Of a DNA stretch of 5,302 nt, positions 1 through 5,193 are shown in pieces; position 1 is the stretch's first letter, and each line of letters opens with the position of its first letter. The position numbers and the translations under genes were made by a program. Below the pieces are notes generated by a model, which did no database searches, was not told the DNA's origin, and was given only the letters and a program-made list of their open reading frames with translations. This DNA is from CAYRIF01 sp964424205 (GTDB lineage: Bacteria > Bacteroidota > Bacteroidia > Cytophagales > Cyclobacteriaceae): assembly GCA_964424205.1 (NCBI GenBank), contig CAYRIF010000262.1, forward strand, positions 1 to 5,302, in the 5' to 3' direction.

Positions 1-109
1 TTGTAGCCGTATCATTTAGCTTCGGAAAACCCGCTGTGAAATAGATGGAAAGAATGTCCTTCTTTTTCTGATTGAATAATTTGTTAATCTGATTTTGCAC
101 TTTTTTCAT
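1..109 (-). CDS. trpA: Tryptophan synthase alpha subunit, N-terminal fragment (cut by window edge)
   Basis: TrpA splits indole-3-glycerol phosphate into glyceraldehyde 3-phosphate and indole, which is channelled to TrpB in the cytoplasmic alpha2-beta2 complex. Only the first 36 codons are present. They start at the ATG read from base 109 and continue past base 1. The fragment begins MKKVQNQINKLFNQ, a lysine-rich first helix, followed by IYFTAGFP, the first beta strand of the TIM barrel as found in TrpA proteins. The catalytic Glu and Asp (Glu49 and Asp60 in the E. coli protein) would lie beyond the edge, so they cannot be checked. The leader before the ATG is A-rich (AAAAAACAAAA) without a Shine-Dalgarno match, as usual in Bacteroidota. 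The gene follows trpB after a 320-base repeat-filled gap. The identification rests on this short stretch plus its place directly after trpB, and both agree. Confidence 0.9.
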   Translation of the reverse strand, partial: MKKVQNQINKLFNQKKKDILSIYFTAGFPKLNDTAT

Positions 110-183
110 TTTTGTTTTTTAACCGTATTTTTTTTAACTAAATAAGTGTTAGGCAATATGTCTTATTTCTATTTTCTTTTTTT

Positions 184-216
184 ACGATATAAGGAATATA
201 AGAATTATATAAGTGT
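184..216. repeat. Block A core, copy 1 of the B-A gap
   Basis: This 33-base unit carries the word ATATAAG or a close variant three times at 9-11 base spacing, then ends in TGT. It continues directly into two TCGTAAT words. From 207 to 236 it is identical over 30 bases to 1650-1679 in the next gap of the operon. The weak stem ATATAA-GAA-TTATAT lies inside the core but is too AT-rich to count as a stable hairpin. Confidence 0.85.
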
Positions 217-220
217 CTTG

Positions 221-234
221 TCGTAATTCGTAAT
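221..234. repeat. Two tandem TCGTAAT heptamers
   Basis: Two perfect copies of the heptamer TCGTAAT, followed by TCCTAAATCGTATAT. The equivalent place in the trpF-trpB gap has three copies, so this short tandem has changed by exactly one unit between otherwise matching elements. Confidence 0.85.
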
Positions 235-286
235 TCCTAAATCGTATATCCTCCTGTCTAACCTTTATTTTCTTTTCTCTTTTTTT

Positions 287-312
287 ACCATATAAGGCAT
301 TTAAGTATTAGA
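287..312. repeat. Block A core, decayed copy in the B-A gap
   Basis: Begins with the standard ACCATATAAGGCAT and then diverges (TTAAGTATTAGAT), losing the third ATATAAG word and the TGT end. Block C follows it directly at 316-342, with block B missing, which explains the short 61-base distance to the next core. Confidence 0.75.
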
Positions 313-347
313 TCCCAGTCTTATCTCTATTCTCTATTCTCTTCTTC

Positions 348-380
348 ACCATATAAGGCATATAAGAATTATATAAGTGT
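348..380. repeat. Block A core, best copy of the B-A gap
   Basis: A full 33-base core with all three ATATAAG words. It differs from the copy at 1627-1659 by only one base over its length. It is followed by TAGGTCATACGTCTTAAGTC instead of TCGTAAT words, so the flanking block is a variant. It lies about 50 bases downstream of the trpB stop codon. Confidence 0.85.
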
Positions 381-429
381 TAGGTCATACGTCTTAAGTC
401 CTCAACTCATATCTCTACATTTTTTCTCT

Positions 430-1611
430 TCAGTAACCTCCGTACTTTATGTATGTCTCCAAATCCTTATCCCCACGTCCAGACAGGTTGAGCACCACCA
501 CACTGTCCGGTTCAAAATCCATTTTCTCCAACGCAGCCAGTGCATGGGCAGATTCCAATGCAGGAATAATGCCTTCTAATTTACAAAGCTGAATTCCTGC
601 CACTAGTGTCTCCTCATCTGTGGCATTCAAAAACTCAACTCGTCCTGTTTCAAATAAATGGGCATGTACAGGACCAATACCCGGATAGTCAAGCCCTGCT
701 GAAATAGAATAAGGTTCGATTACCTGTCCGTCTTTTGTTTGCATTAATAATGTCTTACTGCCATGCAAAATACCTGCTTTTCCAAGTGCTGTTGTTGCCG
801 CAGATTGTCCACTGTCCACTCCTTTTCCTGCCGCTTCTACTGCTATGAGTTTTACTTCTTCCTCGTCCAGGTAATGATAAAATGCACCTATCGCATTACT
901 GCCACCACCCACACAGGCAATTATATAATCAGGATTTTCTTTTCCTTCGTGCTCTTTTAGTTGCCACTTAATTTCCTCACTAATTACGGATTGAAATTCA
1001 GATACCAAATCAGGGTACGGGTGTGGTCCCACCACCGAACCGATAATATAATGTGTATCGGTTGGATGGCTAATCCAGTGTTTCATCGCTTCATTAGTCG
1101 CATCCTTTAAGGTTTTGCTTCCGCTTGTAGCAGGGATAACCGTCGCCCCTAAAAGTTTCATTCTTTCTACATTGGGTTTTTGACGTTGCATGTCTATTGC
1201 TCCCATATAAACAATGCACTCCAGTCCCATCAACGCACAGACGGTGGCGGTGGCTACTCCGTGCTGCCCTGCACCGGTTTCGGCGATTATTTTTTGTTTA
1301 TGTAGACGCTTCGCTAAAAGAATTTGCCCGATGGTATTGTTTATTTTATGAGCTCCGGTATGGTTTAGGTCTTCTCGTTTTAAATAAATTTTCGTGCCTA
1401 TTTTTTCTGAAAGTCTTTTTGCCAAAAACAAAGGAGAGGGTCTGCCTACATAGTCTTTGAGTAAAGCTTTGAACTCTTTTTGGAAAGAAGGTTCATTCAT
1501 AATCTTTAGATAGCTTTCCCTTAACTCCTCTACGTTATGGTAAAGCATTTCAGGGATATATGCCCCTCCAAACTCTCCAAAAAATCCATTTTTATCTACT
1601 TTGTATTTCAT
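430..1611 (-). CDS. trpB: Tryptophan synthase beta subunit
   Basis: PLP enzyme that condenses indole with L-serine to give L-tryptophan, working in complex with TrpA. The protein has 393 residues, the normal length of a TrpB1-type subunit. Visible landmarks are the N-terminal GEFGGAYIPE (12-21), the Schiff-base lysine K89 in HTGAHKINN, the catalytic ETGAGQHG (111-118, E111), the PLP-phosphate loop GGGSN (235-239), AGLDYPGIGPVH (305-316) with the indole-side Asp, LESAHAL (352-358), and SGRGDKD (377-383) with the serine that contacts the PLP ring nitrogen. No key residue is missing. The ATG at 1611 is the only sensible start because conserved sequence begins within ten residues. The leader AAAAAAATAAAATTA replaces a Shine-Dalgarno site. 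Repeat-filled gaps of 289 bases upstream and 320 bases downstream separate it from trpF and trpA. Confidence 0.98.
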   Translation of the reverse strand: MKYKVDKNGFFGEFGGAYIPEMLYHNVEELRESYLKIMNEPSFQKEFKALLKDYVGRPSPLFLAKRLSEKIGTKIYLKREDLNHTGAHKINNTIGQILLAKRLHKQKIIAETGAGQHGVATATVCALMGLECIVYMGAIDMQRQKPNVERMKLLGATVIPATSGSKTLKDATNEAMKHWISHPTDTHYIIGSVVGPHPYPDLVSEFQSVISEEIKWQLKEHEGKENPDYIIACVGGGSNAIGAFYHYLDEEEVKLIAVEAAGKGVDSGQSAATTALGKAGILHGSKTLLMQTKDGQVIEPYSISAGLDYPGIGPVHAHLFETGRVEFLNATDEETLVAGIQLCKLEGIIPALESAHALAALEKMDFEPDSVVVLNLSGRGDKDLETYIKYGGY

Positions 1612-1626
1612 AATTTTATTTTTTTA

Positions 1627-1659
1627 ACCATATAAGGCATATAAGAATCATATAAGTGT
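1627..1659. repeat. Block A core next to the trpB start
   Basis: A full 33-base core (three ATATAAG-type words, ending TGT) whose edge is 15 bases upstream of the trpB ATG, so it lies in the translation leader of trpB. It is followed by three TCGTAAT heptamers. Confidence 0.85.
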
Positions 1660-1663
1660 CTTG

Positions 1664-1684
1664 TCGTAATTCGTAATTCGTAAT
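1664..1684. repeat. Three tandem TCGTAAT heptamers
   Basis: Three perfect, directly adjacent copies of TCGTAAT. The matching element at 221-234 has two copies, and the next unit here (around 1775-1795) has only degenerate versions. Confidence 0.88.
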
Positions 1685-1737
1685 TCCTAAATCGTATATT
1701 CTCCAGTCTTATTTCTATTTTCTATTCTCTTTTTTTA

Positions 1738-1770
1738 ACATATAAGGCACATAAGAATTATATTAAATGT
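1738..1770. repeat. Block A core, middle copy of the F-B gap
   Basis: Core with small changes: ACATATAAGGCAC at its start and TATTAAATGT at its end. It is followed by decayed TCGTAAT words and CATAAATCGTATATCC, then block C. Confidence 0.8.
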
Positions 1771-1839
1771 CTTCTCGTACTTCATAATTCATAAATCGTA
1801 TATCCTACAGTCTTATTTCTATTTTCTATTCTCTCTTAA

Positions 1840-1869
1840 ACATATAAGGCATATAAGAATTATATAAGT
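1840..1869. repeat. Block A core next to the trpF end
   Basis: Core with all three ATATAAG words but ending in AAGTT rather than AAGTGT. It is followed by GTCATAAGT words (1872-1880 and 1900-1908), the second of which contains the trpF stop codon. Confidence 0.8.
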
Positions 1870-1900
1870 TTGTCATAAGTCGTAAATCCTATTTCTTAAG

Positions 1901-2527
1901 TCATAAGTTAATAATCCGTCGTACCTTCTCAATATTCTTTAATCCCGGTTCCAATTCCACACCACTGTTAATATCAATGGCATGTATACTATATTTATTC
2001 ATTTTTTTTAAATCAGCAACATTGTTTAAACCAATTCCTCCACTCAAGAAGAATGGTTTTTCATTATCATACTTTTCTAAAATACGCCAGTCAAACGTTT
2101 TACCAGAGCCACCATAATTTTTAGTTTTTGTGTCAAACAAAAAGAAATCACAAAAGGGCTTGTAGCCTTCTAGGATATTAAAATCAAACACCTCATCCAT
2201 TTGAAATGCCTTTATAATTTTAAAACCAGCCATATGCAGTTTTTGACATTGAGACGCACTTTCATCCCCATGCAACTGCAAATAATCAAGTGAATAAAGC
2301 TGCGCTAGTTTAATCATTTTTTTATTGGTTTCATTTACAAAAACGCCAACTTTCTTGATTGACTTAGGGATTGTATTCAATGTTTCAGGAGATAAAGCCT
2401 CCACAACATACCGCGGAGATTTAGCATAGAAAATAAAACCCATAAAATCAGGACATAATACGGACAACTGCTGAATATTTTCGGCGTATTTCATGCCGCA
2501 AACCTTGATTTTTACTTTTCTACTCAT
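1901..2527 (-). CDS. trpF: Phosphoribosylanthranilate isomerase
   Basis: Catalyses the Amadori rearrangement of N-(5'-phosphoribosyl)anthranilate to the CdRP intermediate, the third step of the pathway, in the cytoplasm. The protein has 208 residues, standard for a monofunctional TIM-barrel TrpF that is not fused to TrpC. Landmarks are KVCGMK (8-13) with the catalytic base C10, FYAKSPRYV (33-41), QLHGDE (84-89), the catalytic acid D132 in FDTKTKNYGGSGKTFDW, the phosphate-binding LSGGI (161-165) and DINSGVE (185-191). The start at 2527 puts the catalytic cysteine at its usual early position and is preceded by an A-rich leader. The gene lies 93 bases after trpC. The last two codons and the stop fall inside a GTCATAAGT repeat word, so the extreme C-terminus may have been shaped by the repeat. 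Confidence 0.97.
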   Translation of the reverse strand: MSRKVKIKVCGMKYAENIQQLSVLCPDFMGFIFYAKSPRYVVEALSPETLNTIPKSIKKVGVFVNETNKKMIKLAQLYSLDYLQLHGDESASQCQKLHMAGFKIIKAFQMDEVFDFNILEGYKPFCDFFLFDTKTKNYGGSGKTFDWRILEKYDNEKPFFLSGGIGLNNVADLKKMNKYSIHAIDINSGVELEPGLKNIEKVRRIINL

Positions 2528-2542
2528 TTTTTCTTATTTATT

Positions 2543-2571
2543 TCCCGCAGATTACGCTGATGGGCGCAGAT
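2543..2571. repeat. CGCAGAT-word repeat in the trpC-trpF gap
   Basis: After TCC come three CGCAGAT-type words (starts 2546, 2555 and 2565; the middle one is CGCTGAT), spaced 9 and 10 bases. The opening TCCCGCAGAT is the same as the right-hand end of the element between trpG and trpD, but in the opposite orientation, so the two belong to one repeat family. Similar CGCAGAT strings are, from memory, common between genes in Bacteroidota. The rest of the 93-base gap is plain AT-rich sequence with no terminator. Confidence 0.75.
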
Positions 2572-2620
2572 CTATTCAGTTTGATAAAATCTACATTTCT
2601 TTAACCCATTTCTCATTTTC

Positions 2621-3424
2621 CTATTTTTTATGCTCTAGCAAATAAAGTTCGTTAATAACTGCGGCACATGCCTCCTCAGGTGCACCAGTCTTCATAAATG
2701 TTTCTCCAATAAGGAATCCTTCAAATCCATGTTTCTTCAACTCAATAATTGATTCGGGCTGACTAATCCCACTTTCAGAAACTTTTACATAATTATCAGG
2801 AATTAAACCTGCCAATTGTATCGAAGTTTCGATGCTTACTTCAAATGTTTTCAGATTGCGGTTATTCACTCCAATCATATCAATATTTTCATGGAGGTTA
2901 TCAAGTAACTCCGATTCATTATGAACCTCCATCAGCACTTCTAAACCCAGCGAATTTGCAAAAGCCGCTAGTGATTTTATTTCCGTGTGTTTCAACACAG
3001 CAGCAATGAGCAAAATCACATCCGCCCCCATCGACTTTGCCTGTAATATTTGATATTCATCTACGATAAAATCCTTCCTCAATATTGGGCAGTCATTTAG
3101 CGATCTTACTGTTTCAAAATCCTCAAAACTTCCCCCGAAAAATTCGGTATCAGTCAATACCGACATGCCAGATACTCCAGCACGCACATAACCCTGTGAT
3201 ATTTTTTCCAATGACACATTTGGATTTATGATTCCCTTCGACGGGGATTTTCTTTTAATCTCAGCTATAATTCCTGCCTTTTCAGGGCTTGTCAATGCCG
3301 CTTTTAGTGAAGTTGTAGGTTGCTCGAAACGCTTACTTTCTTCCAATGCTTTTACCGAGACTTTTGCCTTTGCTCTTTCTACTTCTTTGTATTTATAGGC
3401 TATTATTTTATCTAAAATATTCAT
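2621..3424 (-). CDS. trpC: Indole-3-glycerol phosphate synthase
   Basis: Decarboxylates and closes the ring of CdRP to give indole-3-glycerol phosphate, the fourth step of the pathway. The protein has 267 residues, a normal monofunctional TIM barrel with the usual N-terminal helical extension (about residues 1-48). Motifs in order: IAEIKRKSPSKG (53-64) with E55 and the catalytic lysine K57; TDTEFFGGS (91-99); LRKDFI (115-120) with the general-acid lysine K117; EVLMEVH (162-168) with E166; GVNNRNL (185-191); SESGI (216-220) with E217; and LIGETFMK (238-245). All of these correspond to known active-site positions of the family. The ATG at 3424 lies two bases after the trpD stop, the only tightly packed junction in the operon, which suggests translational coupling with trpD. 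The downstream neighbour trpF acts one step before it. Confidence 0.98.
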   Translation of the reverse strand: MNILDKIIAYKYKEVERAKAKVSVKALEESKRFEQPTTSLKAALTSPEKAGIIAEIKRKSPSKGIINPNVSLEKISQGYVRAGVSGMSVLTDTEFFGGSFEDFETVRSLNDCPILRKDFIVDEYQILQAKSMGADVILLIAAVLKHTEIKSLAAFANSLGLEVLMEVHNESELLDNLHENIDMIGVNNRNLKTFEVSIETSIQLAGLIPDNYVKVSESGISQPESIIELKKHGFEGFLIGETFMKTGAPEEACAAVINELYLLEHKK

Positions 3425-3426
3425 GC

Positions 3427-4413
3427 TTAATTATTGACAAGTTTCATAAATGAATTCAACGCCTTTCCTGAATCCAACGACTCCTTTGCTGCGGCAATAG
3501 ACGACTCTAAATTTAGCCCTTTGCCGCATTGGATTGCTAGACCAGCATTGGCTATTACTACTTCTTTTTGTGCCATGGTACTTTCTCCTTTTAAAACACT
3601 CATGAAAATCTTAGCAGCATCTTCCACTGTTTCTCCTCCCCACAAATCTTTTTGTGTCAGGCTTTTCAACCCTAAATCATGTGGATGAAATAGTTTTTCC
3701 TCTCCGTTAGAAATCATTTTAAAAGCACTCGTCAGGGAGACCTCATCATAACCATCTAGCGAATGGACAATCACATAATTCTTATCCGTTTTTTGGTGAA
3801 TGTAGGAATAAAGGCGTGCCAATTCAAGGCTAAAAACACCCACCAATTGCTTTTTGGGGAACGACGGGTTTACAATTGGTCCTAGCATGTTGAAAAATGT
3901 TTTCACACCTAGTTCTTTTCGGATTGGCGCTACTGTTTTCATGGCAGGATGAAAAAGCGGTGCATGCAAGAAACAGATATTGGCTTCGTCCAAACTCTTT
4001 TTCAACTTGTCCTTGTCGTTGGTGAATTCATAACCAAAATGGGCGAGCAAATTTGATGAACCGCAAATGGAAGACACGCCATTGTTACCATGCTTTGCCA
4101 CCTTCTGCCCAGCTCCTGCTACTACGAATGACGACAGTGTAGAAATATTAAACGTATCTTTTCCATCTCCGCCAGTACCACACAAATCCATGGCGTGGTA
4201 GTCCGCTATATCCAATGGAATGCACAGCTCCAACATGGCATCTCTAAACCCTTCCAATTCCTCCACCGTGATGCTGCGCATTAAATACACGGTCAAAAAA
4301 GCAGCAATTTGGCTATTGTTATAGTCGCCTTTTGAAATTTTAATCAGTATTTCCTTGGCTTGCTGTTTGTCAAGCGATTTATATTCAAAGAGGTTATTTA
4401 GTATTTTTTTCAT
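3427..4413 (-). CDS. trpD: Anthranilate phosphoribosyltransferase
   Basis: Transfers phosphoribose from PRPP to anthranilate, the second step of the pathway. The protein has 328 residues, typical for a free-standing TrpD not fused to TrpG. Visible features are the N-terminal helical domain, the PRPP-binding glycine loop CGTGGDGKDTFNIST (78-92), KHGNNGVSS (107-115), HPAMK (155-159), PIRKELGVKTFFNMLGP (163-179) with the anthranilate-site arginine R165, and the metal-binding pair D223-E224 in DGYDEVS. The loop at 107-115 reads KHGNN where many family members have KHGNR. I believe non-Arg residues occur here in Bacteroidota homologues, so function is probably intact. The start at 4413 gives MKKILNNLFE, and the leader is A-rich (AAAATTAAACAAAA). 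It is tightly joined to trpC downstream (2 bases) and separated from trpG by a repeat element. Confidence 0.98.
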   Translation of the reverse strand: MKKILNNLFEYKSLDKQQAKEILIKISKGDYNNSQIAAFLTVYLMRSITVEELEGFRDAMLELCIPLDIADYHAMDLCGTGGDGKDTFNISTLSSFVVAGAGQKVAKHGNNGVSSICGSSNLLAHFGYEFTNDKDKLKKSLDEANICFLHAPLFHPAMKTVAPIRKELGVKTFFNMLGPIVNPSFPKKQLVGVFSLELARLYSYIHQKTDKNYVIVHSLDGYDEVSLTSAFKMISNGEEKLFHPHDLGLKSLTQKDLWGGETVEDAAKIFMSVLKGESTMAQKEVVIANAGLAIQCGKGLNLESSIAAAKESLDSGKALNSFMKLVNN

Positions 4414-4430
4414 TTTTGTTTAATTTTATT

Positions 4431-4536
4431 TCCCTCAGATGGACGAAAGTAATACAGTCAGTGGTCTGTGAAGACACAAACCATGGAAGATAGAACATAA
4501 CGAGAGAATCTGTGAAAATCTGCGTTATCTGCGGGA
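4431..4536. repeat. MITE-like 106-base element with inverted ends between trpG and trpD
   Basis: The ends are inverted repeats: TCCCTCAGAT at 4431-4440 and ATCTGCGGGA at 4527-4536, complementary at 9 of 10 positions. Just outside lie near-identical direct repeats, TTAATTTTAT (4420-4429) and TTAACTTTAT (4539-4548), which could be a target-site duplication, although both are AT-rich. The right part consists of three tandem words, ATCTGTGAAA, ATCTGCGTT and ATCTGCGGG (4508-4535). There is no coding capacity. Most of the 140-base trpG-trpD gap is this element. Whether it moved as a unit is inferred from its structure alone. Confidence 0.6.
4462..4483. other. Small imperfect hairpin inside the trpG-trpD element
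   Basis: TGGT-C-TGTG, loop AAGA, CACA-A-ACCA: two 4-base-pair stems around one mismatch with a four-base loop. There is no T run after it in the direction of transcription, so it does not look like an intrinsic terminator. It may be part of the repeat element's structure. Confidence 0.5.
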
Positions 4537-4553
4537 CATTAACTTTATCCATT

Positions 4554-5126
4554 CTAATTTCCCAACCAATTTTTTATCATCACCTTCCCGTGTTCTGTCA
4601 ATATTGATTCAGGATGAAACTGCACCCCTCTCACATCAAATTCTTTATGTCTAAGTGCCATAATCTCACCTTTTTCATCTACCGCGGTTACTTCTAAATC
4701 CGTTGTCATTGACTCAGGCTTTACCGACCAAGAATGATAACGGGTTGCCATAAAGTCATCGGTTATTCCTTTAAATAGCGACTCGGTTTTTTCCTTAACA
4801 ATTATTTTTGTAGCCACTCCGTGCAGCACTTCCTTCATATTATAAATCTTCGCCCCAAATACTTCGGCGATGCCCTGATGTCCCAAGCACACTCCAAATA
4901 TTGATTTGGTAGCTGCATATTTTTCAATCAGCGCTTGCATGATGCCAGCTTCACTTGGAAGTCCAGGGCCAGGCGACAGCAAAATTTTATCGTATTGCGC
5001 TACTTCTTCCAATGGTATCTTATCATTTCTGTAAATATCCATCTGATCTTTATAACCCAACTCGGCTATGATGTGCACCAGGTTATAGGTGAAGGAATCG
5101 TAATTATCTAATACTAGTATTTTCAT
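4554..5126 (-). CDS. trpG: Anthranilate synthase component II (glutamine amidotransferase)
   Basis: Class I glutamine amidotransferase that releases ammonia from glutamine and delivers it to TrpE for anthranilate synthesis. The protein has 190 residues, the normal length of a stand-alone TrpG/PabA. Landmarks are the N-terminal LDNYDSFTYNL (6-16), the oxyanion-hole loop SPGPGLP (51-57), the nucleophile C80 in GVCLGHQ (78-84), RYHSW (129-133), and the rest of the triad H171 and E173 in VQFHPESILTEHG (168-180). The ATG at 5126 gives a start one or two residues before the first conserved strand, and the leader is A-rich with no Shine-Dalgarno match. By sequence alone TrpG and PabA are hard to tell apart. 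Its position between trpE and trpD makes TrpG the better name, although it might also serve folate synthesis if the genome has no separate pabA. Confidence 0.96.
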   Translation of the reverse strand: MKILVLDNYDSFTYNLVHIIAELGYKDQMDIYRNDKIPLEEVAQYDKILLSPGPGLPSEAGIMQALIEKYAATKSIFGVCLGHQGIAEVFGAKIYNMKEVLHGVATKIIVKEKTESLFKGITDDFMATRYHSWSVKPESMTTDLEVTAVDEKGEIMALRHKEFDVRGVQFHPESILTEHGKVMIKNWLGN

Positions 5127-5148
5127 ATTTGATACTATATTTTTTTAC

Positions 5149-5188
5149 CGCAAGGTTCGCAAAGGTTTACGCAAAGACTTACTGCAAA
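5149..5188. repeat. CGCAAAG-word repeat in the trpE-trpG gap
   Basis: Words CGCAAGG (5149), CGCAAAG (5158), CGCAAAG (5170) and the weaker CTGCAAA (5182), at spacings of 9, 12 and 12 bases, preceded by a T run and AC. The stretch makes up most of the 67-base gap between trpE and trpG. Strings of CGCAAAG words are, from memory, another widespread intergenic repeat type in Bacteroidota. No promoter or terminator function can be shown. Confidence 0.7.
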
Positions 5189-5193
5189 ATTAT

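Larger units (their letters stand above)
134..418. repeat. Array of degenerate compound repeats filling the trpB-trpA gap
   Basis: The 320 bases between trpB and trpA hold no gene. They are mostly a compound repeat, read on the plus strand as three blocks. Block A is an ATATAAG-rich core ending in AAGTGT. Block B is made of TCGTAAT words followed by CTAAATCGTATAT. Block C is a pyrimidine tract built on CAGTCTTATTTCTATTTTC and ending in a T run. Block A occurs at 184-216, 287-312 (decayed) and 348-380, with a further half copy at 144-169 that matches 375-400 at 21 of 26 positions. Spacing between successive block A copies is 103 and 61 bases. Block C at 316-342 matches those in the trpF-trpB gap at 25 of 27 positions. 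The function is unknown. Confidence 0.85.
1621..1908. repeat. Three-unit compound repeat array in the trpF-trpB gap
   Basis: The 289-base gap between trpF and trpB is almost entirely three successive units of the compound repeat also found between trpB and trpA. Block A cores start at 1627, 1738 and 1840, giving unit lengths of 111 and 102 bases. The pyrimidine block C is identical over 27 bases at 1704-1730 and 1808-1834. The array begins about 15 bases upstream of the trpB ATG and runs into the last codons of trpF. In the transcript the units read C, B, A towards trpB. No open frame, RNA gene or strong hairpin was seen inside it. Confidence 0.88.

Noticed and set aside
110..429. Hidden small gene or structured RNA in the trpB-trpA gap
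   Set aside because: The gap is explained by repeat units. No open frame of useful length with a plausible start and no GC-rich stem were found.
763..960. Plus-strand open frame of 65 codons inside trpB
   Set aside because: It is the antisense shadow of a well-conserved trpB, is rich in Cys and Phe, and resembles no known protein family I recognise.
1197..1460. Plus-strand open frame of 87 codons inside trpB
   Set aside because: Antisense shadow of the TrpB PLP-lysine region, with no recognisable motif or initiation context.
134..1908. Possible CRISPR array, because of repeated units in the trpB-flanking gaps
   Set aside because: The units are degenerate, the sequence between cores is itself repeated and not unique spacer, spacing varies from 61 to 111 bases, and there are no cas genes.
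3434..3688. Plus-strand open frame of 84 codons inside trpD
   Set aside because: Antisense shadow of the trpD 3' end, with unlikely composition and no independent support.
4414..4553. Intrinsic terminator or attenuator between trpG and trpD
   Set aside because: The only hairpin (4462-4483) is short with a mismatch and has no following T run in the direction of transcription. There is no leader peptide with Trp codons.
5185..5192. Minus-strand TAATTTTG, which fits the Bacteroidota -7 promoter motif TAnnTTTG, just after the trpE stop
   Set aside because: No TTG is found at the right distance upstream for a -33 box, and such a loose AT-rich motif is expected by chance.
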